NCBI RefSeq assembly: GCF_963576545.1
Contig: NC_083648.1
Coordinates: forward strand, 10,217,739 to 10,281,738
DNA length: 64,000 nt
Direction: 5' to 3'
Source of the DNA: Limanda limanda
Lineage: Eukaryota; Chordata; Actinopteri; Pleuronectiformes; Pleuronectidae
The position numbers were made by a program, and so were the translations under genes. Numbering within the stretch: position 1 is the first letter of the stretch; every line of letters begins with the position of its first letter. The notes beneath the pieces were generated by a model, which saw only the letters and a program-made list of their open reading frames with translations, had not been told where the DNA came from and did not search any database. Below, one piece after another: positions 50,785 to 64,000 of the stretch.

Positions 50785-51784
50785 GCTATTGACCAGGTAG
50801 GTATTCAGTTTTACAGGAGGTGTAGTAGTAGTATTGAACATTGCATTGAGCAAAAGCTACATTTATTTTAAAGAAATATTTCCTTTAAAAGGGATTTGTA
50901 GTTTTACACTTTGTGTTTATGTATTCCTGTATCAATAAATCAGCATTTCCCTATCTTGTATGAACTATATGTTTTTTGTTCTATTTTCCAGCACTGAAAC
51001 TATATATTATTAATCCATGGCAATGCTGACATCTAGTGGTGCTGCCTCATTTGCACACACCACAAATCTGTCACTGTTCAGTTCTGTACAGTTTCTTTCA
51101 TCAAGTCTTTCATACGATTTGTTGCAACTTATTAAGACAAGTACAGCAAATGCATGAATGAGCTTTAACAGCTGCGTGGAACATGAGGAAAATATTCGTG
51201 GAAAGCCCAGTGAAGTAATGAGAATGTGATTGGTTCAATATTTGTGTACAGCATGATGTTAGTGCGGCTGCGTTGTGTCAAACACAGGGAGTCTGACTGA
51301 GGCCTGTGTTGAAGAGCAATGTCAAGGCTCACATGTCGAGCATGACTCGGCGCTAACAACATTTCGCTGAGTGACATCATCATCGCAGTGAGGTCACCGG
51401 TGGCAACCAGAGGTGCCATGATGCCCTTCTGTTTGCTCAGAGTGAAAGGCGGACTGGATGTACAGCAGAGACAGCGCGGTGCTAGTGCATGAAATGAACA
51501 TGGAACAGCAACAATTTATTACTAAACTGATGATTTTCTGTTGATAATAAATAACTTAACTCACTCAACTTGTTTAAACATACTTAATTTAAATGTATGT
51601 AGGAGTTTTATCACCATTTTATGTGCAGTTATACAGTTATAAACCACACTAGTTTCACTTTCTGCTGTCAACTGCCACAAGATGGACGAGCATGAAATTG
51701 TTGTCATGAATTTAACCGCCTTGATGGTCTGTGTGCAAAAAGGGCGCACTATAACAATAATCTAACCTCTCACTTGACATCTGT

Positions 51785-51897
51785 AGGCTACCATGAGTTC
51801 TTTCTCATGTTTGGGAGGTTGAGGTGAGGGGTTTTCAGCTGCAACATGCAACTTCACCACTAGATGTCACTAAGTTCTACACACTGAACCTTTAAAG
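51785..51897 (+). repeat. 3' end of a teleost interspersed repeat
   Basis: 'ggtgaggggttttcagctgcaacatgcaacttcaccactagatgtcactaagttctacacactgaacctttaa' is read as the terminal part of a frequent fish element. A related word, 'caccactagatggtgct', recurs near 52322. Confidence 0.55.
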
Positions 51898-53135
51898 TAA
51901 TATGGAGATGGTTGCAGACGAAGGGAGCAGTCTGACAGGTGTGAACTGAAGGTACATTTTGAAACAAAAAGCTGTAGTTGTGGCACTATTAGAACTGATG
52001 GCCACATCATAGCAAAGGCCACAGGTTTTCAAAGTGGCCTTTTCAGGTCTCCAAGCACTTTCAGGACATGACGGTTTATGGTATAGTTTATTTATGATGA
52101 CAACAATTTGGCTATCTTTGCTGAGCGGGATCTTATAACATACTCATGATCAGACAAACTGAGACAAACAAAGCAAGTACACTAAGGCAGAGTGAGGGGA
52201 TGATTTTGAAATTTATGAATAAAGATTAATATTGAAAAAATCCCTATGAGATGGAATTAAGATTAAGAATAAAGTAACAGTAAAGTAAAGTTTGAGACAC
52301 TCAATCAAAATGCATAATTGTCACCACTAGATGGTGCTAACATCTCGCCTTCACGCTGCCTTCAGGGGCTGTGGGACGTGTGCTCTATGTCTCGGCCTCC
52401 TCCGGGCGAGTCAATAAAGTTTAGCACCTGAACACGTTTTGGAAATGAGATGACAGTGACTGACTTGACTGAACAAATATGACTGCAGGACATATCACAG
52501 GAGAAGTGAACATCTGGAATGAACGGTTCAGGGCCATGAAATCAAAAGCCAAAATATGAACAAGCTCATTTTAACTTAGGTCCTGCACTTGCTTACTAAA
52601 CAGATGGAAACGTTCAGATTCAGAATAGTAGAGGAAACTTTAAAATAAAAAAAATTGTTAGAATAAAAAAAAATCTGAACAAAAACAAGCCCAAGAAAAT
52701 AAAAAACTAATGGATTTGAAAATTTGTTTCTGTTGTGAAAACGACAAAAAACTGTATATATATATATGATCAAGTACTTATTCAATGCTGTACCGCCTAT
52801 TAAACAATACAAGCTGATGTAAAGAAGAAGAAATCAGTGTTGTCAAGCAAAAATAATCCCCCTGAGTGAATCACTTCTGTTTAATTTAATAAAGCTCCTT
52901 TTGTTCGCTCCTGTACAAACATATTAGTCACTGATGTTACACAACTAGTTCCCTTTTTTAAACTTCAGATAAGCGTCAGTGGCTGTAAACGAAGCGAGAG
53001 GTTCACCTCCTGCTGAATCAGCCATCAACAGTCACTTGACTTTGAGAAGAGGCAACAGACAGAGCTTTTCCATTCAGACGCAATCTGAACATATATGCAG
53101 AAAGAAATAAGGACAGATAGATGGATAGATAGATG

Positions 53136-53537
<402 letters not shown>

Positions 53538-53899
53538 CAGACAGATAGACAGATACTTTAATTAATGCTCAAAATATGGCCTCAGGATACTTTTATTTAT
53601 TATTTAAGAATGACATTAATAACTTGTAGCATTACAAAAAGTAAAATAACACATTTTGAAGCAAAGGTACTGATTTCGTTTTTTTTAAATTCCATATATT
53701 AAAGAACAAATAAACGCACTAAGCTGCCAAATCATTTCCTTTCTTTATTTGATCTTATTTCGTTCTACTCAGCAGAGAAAAGCCCGAGGTTTTACGTCCA
53801 TGCCACAGATAAAGCACCGCAGACCTCCATAATGGTCTCAAGCACTTCACACATATTTATTTCTTGCATTTTAGAAGCTTCAAGCCAGGGAGTGAAATC

Positions 53900-54410
53900 C
53901 GGACAGGTTGTTATAGCTACGCGATCCACAGGGGTCCCGATGTCTATTTAAAACCTCGCGGACCCTCCCTCTCTCCCCTTTAAACAACATTATATATCAC
54001 ACACACTGCATGCTAATGCGAGCGATTCCCAATGAGCCCTAAAACACATCTTTAAATTGAGTGTTGAGTTGAAGCCGCCCGACTCGACTACAGAGGGAAC
54101 ATATCATCAGAATTCCCCCTGTGGCAATACCTGCTGATTGGGTCCTAACGCAGCAAGCAGCCTTTAACTTTTAATATTTGCCTCCCGAGTGCTGCCACGA
54201 GTAGTCGCGACTGTTAGACAGGAATAAAAAAAAGAAGAAGAAAAAGCACCGGTGCAGATACCAGGCTTTTTTTAATTTTCTTTTTCTTTTTGGTTTGTTC
54301 TTGTTCTTCTTTTTCGTTTTGCTCGCTCCTCACTTCAAACCCCACCGTGCGCGCCTCTATGAGCGCGCATGAAGGTATTCTGCTGGAGAGGTTTTTGCGA
54401 AACTTTAAGG
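53900..54410 (+). promoter_or_regulatory. wnt3a: wnt3a 5' region: probable promoter and 5' UTR
   Basis: Upstream of the wnt3a start there are two AT-rich TATA-like candidates: CTATTTAAAA near 53944 and GAATAAAAAAAAG near 54222. Either could fix transcription start, giving a leader of roughly 430 or 150 nt. The leader region contains a T-rich stretch and the upstream ATGs at 54359 and 54369. I cannot place the start site from sequence alone. Confidence 0.35.
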
Positions 54411-60433
<6,023 letters not shown>

Positions 60434-61339
60434 GTAAAGGTGTTTCTCCTAAAAGTTCTGACACATATAAGAGCTTTATTTCCTGCTATTTTCTATCATG
60501 TAAATAATTTGGTGACTTCAGTAGTAGCTTGATGATGTCTGAACCCGATGCCCCCAATGTCTCTGGCTCAATGTGTCTGGATGTTATACCGCCTCCGAAT
60601 TTCCTGAAAGGTTTTCAAACTAATGCAGGTTAACTCTTCCATAAACAATCCAATATTCTTATTGTCGTACATTTACAATAGAAAAGCTGCATTATCTGCG
60701 TATCCTCCGTTACACTCAATCAAATCCTTTTTTAAACAGACTTTGGGCTGAAGCATGAAATAATGTCCACGGTTAAGACGAGTGAGTGAGTTCTCTAGAA
60801 GGAAATCCCCTTTGATTGTTCCTCTGTACTTTCCCCTGAAGCGACAAAAAGCAAACTCTTAAAAAAGATTTTAAACTGAGTTACACACTTTTCCCAAATA
60901 CATGTTCCCCACTAGATTTTCTGATTACGAGTGCAGACATATTCCATGATGTACATCAATTCATTGTCTAATCGTGGGATCAGACTGTAGAAATCCCCAC
61001 GGTGCAATACAAAATTCGAGAGAGAAAAAAAACACACACAAGCGCAGACACAGACTCACAAAACCGAGCAAAAAAATACTTCAAAATCCACATTTAACTG
61101 TATTCAGGAGTTGGGAGGTTGGAAATAATCTGAGAATTTCAATGTCATACATTTTTAAGTAATAATTTGACATTTTGAGAAATTCCTACACAGAGTTAGA
61201 TCATAAGATTCCCTGCAGACGGATAGCCCTGCACACAAGTGACATTTCTACATAAGCATAAGGCTTTTTATGCCTTCAGCAAATACGTGTAAAACACTTC
61301 CTGTTTGAAAATGAGTTCAGAATTTGAGCTGTGTGGGGA

Positions 61340-61765
61340 GGAATCCCGGCCTGTCACCCACTTTGCAGACGGCTGCTATTAACGTGGGGTGTTGGAGGTT
61401 AGCTGGGGCAATTGCTTTTAATAAACTCCCTGAGCCAGTTGATAGAAAAGGCTAGGTGGCTAACGATGGGGGTTCTCAATCCGAGACCCTTTTGTGGTGC
61501 AAAATGCCACCGCATCTCTCCCATTGCCTCCCCTCCCAGGCCTAAATTGCAGGGGTACTGAGAGGAAAGAGGAGGCAGCTACTGGGCTTTAGTAAATCAT
61601 TTTGATTGGATTAAGGTCACTGAGGCCCTTAATAATGTGAGAGGTCAAAGTGGCTGGATTAAGTGCCTTTGTCAGGGGCCGAGGAGAGTGACTCAGGGGC
61701 TCACAGGCCTTTGATAGGGCTTAGTAGGAGAGGGCTTCCATTTCATTGGATTTGATTGATGCTGG
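61340..61765. promoter_or_regulatory. Candidate enhancer in wnt3a intron 2 with TCF/LEF-like motifs
   Basis: This complex, repeat-free stretch has CCTTTGATAG at 61708-61717 (a good TCF/LEF match), a reverse CTTTGAC at 61644-61650, and TTTGATTG words near 61601 and 61751. The 5' half contains 'ggctaggtggctaacgatggg' and other non-repetitive words. Autoregulation of wnt3a by Wnt signalling is a hypothesis. Confidence 0.3.
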
Positions 61766-63799
61766 TGTTTGTCTGTGCTACGGGGCCATTGTCCTCACTG
61801 GTGTCTGTTTGTCTGCGATTCAGACCGGTGTGTGTCAGTTTCCTCCTGCCTTTTTTTGGGAGGGGGGGCAAAGCTGAAAGGAAAAGTAGGTGCCTTTATT
61901 GGCTTCGGCAGCTTAGTTCCTATCATTTAGCCCATCACTGTCCTCCTCACCTTCACCGGGGGCATTAGTTGGTTTTACAGACGTGGATTATGCACTAGGA
62001 GAATTAAAAAAAGGTGCTCATAGTCGAAGAATATTAAAAAAGTTTAAGGCAATCCTGAACTGAAAACTGAAAACCTTTTCCAGTTTCTGCTTGTGGAAAT
62101 GCGTACTCCTCCCTGGAGAGCAGACTTCTTCTTTCTCTTCAGCATGTTCTCGCTCCCTTCCACATGGTGCAATCCTCTCCCTGTGTTTCTCTCTCACTCC
62201 ACACCCCAAATCACGAGCCCTACCTCCAGGCTATGTCTGCGTCAGCGCTCATTAATTTACATTAAGTAAAGTGTCAAAACATGCTCTGCTGGAATCTGCC
62301 CGTGATGAAAAGTAAAAATCTGCACAGGTGTTCTCGGTCCGAAGAGCCGATCCCAGCGCTGTTTCGGCATTCTTGGTATTTGCTGAACAACGACCTGCTA
62401 TATGGGTGTAATCATTCTCCAGTTTATGAGTCATATGATGGAATTATAAAGGTCAACGTTGCTATACAAAGTGGATGGTCACAGCTTCACAGGTGTTGCC
62501 ACCCAAACAGGTTCAGACATGCATCGTCACCGCTCTACCTGAAACCATTAAATTAAAATGAAGGTCAAAGGAAACTGCTATTACGTAATGTGTAAAGCAT
62601 GTAAGGGGGACGGTAAAGGTTTGAAACCGTGGTCACCAGGACTTATCTCACTTTCATTTCCTTTAGGGAAACCTAAACATCAACCTAAATCAGTAAGTCC
62701 CATCTTAACTAAAAAAAAAAGGTCAGGGGGTGTGGGTTACGACCTACGACCTGAGGATGAGAAAGTGTAACTATTTAGGATGAGCTAAGAGGTCTCTGCT
62801 TTTCATGAGACGTATGTCTCACCATGCTGGGGGAGGGAAACTAGCACTCCTGTTTATCATTAACTCTGGGCAAGAAAGAAAGAAGGGGTGTGGTAAATGG
62901 AGTTGATGGGGGGACCTTAGCCCTGCTCCCTGCTGTGCACTGCTCAGAGCACAATATCTTCGCAACCATGAGATTAAGCAGGAGAAAAAGTGCTTTTCCC
63001 CATTCACACGCCCTTTAGATTGTTTTATTAAACCATTTGAATAGGGATTTCCCCGTCTGCCGACAAGCGGGGTCCAGCCAATGCATAGTTCTCTGTTGCT
63101 ATGACTTAACTTGGTCTCCACTAATCACTGGCCAGGGCAAATTTCATATAAAATATCTGGGGCCATTGTGGGACTAACACAGCGTGACAGTGGCCGCACA
63201 ATAGGGGATTCAACCCCCCAGCAGGTTGTAGGGACCACTTGGCCTGCCTGGATCTGGCTAGGTTTGGCGGAGGAGTATTGTTGGAGGACAAGTGTCCTTA
63301 AATACCTTAAATTGGTCATAAAACTAAGCAAAGCCATGGCACTGATGTAAAAACTGGTGTTTCCAGGTGAAGGAATGCCATAGGTGTATTTATGATGACA
63401 GCTTGTTATAGGAAAAACCAAGCGTATAGTCACTAGTTGTTTGATGAAGTACAGTATGTGTATGTACGTCACGCTTGGTTAAAAATGTTTCATGGCACCA
63501 GTAACCTACTAAGGTACCGAGGTCAATGCAGAGAAAACGGATGGTCTGCATTGTGCAAAATATTTTTGGAAGCATTTAGCATTTGAAAAAAAAAGCATTT
63601 GTTATCATCAACTCAAAACAAATTTTACTGTCATAACTGTTATTATTCACTAGAATGGAAATCAGTGCACATTTGTAAGTGTGGGATAATCACAAGAAAA
63701 CCACAACCTCCTAAGAAACCTACTTAAATAATCAGGACATATTTAATTTGCCCCGAACCTTTTCTTTTGTTCATCGCATCCCGAGATAATCCTCTTTTC

Positions 63800-63925
63800 A
63801 CCAATCCCCTCTTGCACTGTGAAGCATCATTGCCAGTCATCCGTGAGGTTACATTTCCAATGGCGTTCCCCAAGGTTCTATTATTGGTCCACTATAGTTC
63901 CTATTGTTATAATCATGATCATCAG
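63800..63925 (+). mobile_element. Second fossil LINE reverse-transcriptase fragment
   Basis: Positions 63859-63894 translate as NGVPQGSIIGPL, again the RT GVPQGS block; the next codon is a stop (TAG) where the block usually continues with another leucine. Words just upstream ('catccgtgaggttac') resemble those before this block in fish L2-type elements. Stops before and after show it is inactive. It lies in wnt3a intron 2. Confidence 0.6.
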
Positions 63926-64000
63926 TCTGCGATGCACTCAACAATTTAATTATATTTCCTTACTCACGATCTTATCGTGTATTGCAGAGAAGAATCTAAA

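Larger units (their letters stand above)
49776..53113. other. Intergenic DNA between wnt9a and wnt3a, wnt3a side
   Basis: Contains the repeat fragments at 50.71 and 51.79 kb and a short TA run at 52.76 kb. No gene is recognised. Confidence 0.6.
60434..64000 (+). other. wnt3a: wnt3a intron 2 (incomplete)
   Basis: Starts with donor GTAAAG and runs off the window. It contains a candidate enhancer (61.34-61.77 kb) and an RT fossil (63.86 kb). I found no sequence encoding ATRESAFVHAI, so exon 3 must lie beyond 64,000. Confidence 0.85.

Noticed and set aside
60434..64000. Search for wnt3a exon 3
   Set aside because: No frame encodes ATRESAFVHAI or the following conserved cysteines; the exon lies outside the window.

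Overview
The window is vertebrate nuclear DNA, most likely from a percomorph teleost fish. It is AT-rich and intron-rich, and it carries long GATA, CA and GA microsatellites and worn copies of interspersed repeats that are familiar from teleost genomes. I see no operons and no prokaryotic signals. Only two protein-coding genes can be supported: a complete wnt9a on the minus strand and the 5' part of wnt3a on the plus strand. Both encode secreted, lipid-modified Wnt ligands. The genes are divergent, and their start codons lie about 10.6 kb apart. This is the conserved WNT9A-WNT3A arrangement, paralogous to WNT9B-WNT3.

Layout. Positions 1-27,500 contain no recognisable exon. They hold several decayed SINE/LINE/TIR repeats, a CA microsatellite (17.68 kb) and a cluster of TAATTA motifs (19.0-19.3 kb) that could be a conserved noncoding element. 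wnt9a occupies 27,820-43,817 in four coding exons: 43817-43726, 31792-31533, 31415-31153 and 28338-27820. The phases join exactly and give 377 residues with 24 cysteines. Intron 1 is 11.9 kb and holds candidate regulatory DNA and a polypyrimidine tract. A TATA-like box and a GA/CT microsatellite lie just upstream of the wnt9a start.

The intergenic interval (about 43.9-54.4 kb) holds a nested pair of repeats (45.92-46.62 kb), a fossil LINE reverse-transcriptase motif (49.69 kb), smaller repeat fragments and a 100-unit GATA array. wnt3a coding exon 1 is 54411-54481 and exon 2 is 60192-60433. A second array of 102 GATA units sits in intron 1. The remaining wnt3a exons lie beyond 64,000. Intron 2 contains a stretch with TCF/LEF-like motifs and, at its right end, a second RT fossil.

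Both genes feed Frizzled/LRP signalling, and their head-to-head layout means the 10.6 kb between them and the large first introns are the likeliest places for shared enhancers. I found no new multi-gene system. The most notable points are the glutamine run inside wnt9a, the two GATA arrays flanking wnt3a exon 1, the nested repeat and the candidate noncoding regulatory blocks. The enhancer and repeat calls rest on pattern recognition and memory of teleost repeats, not on a search.
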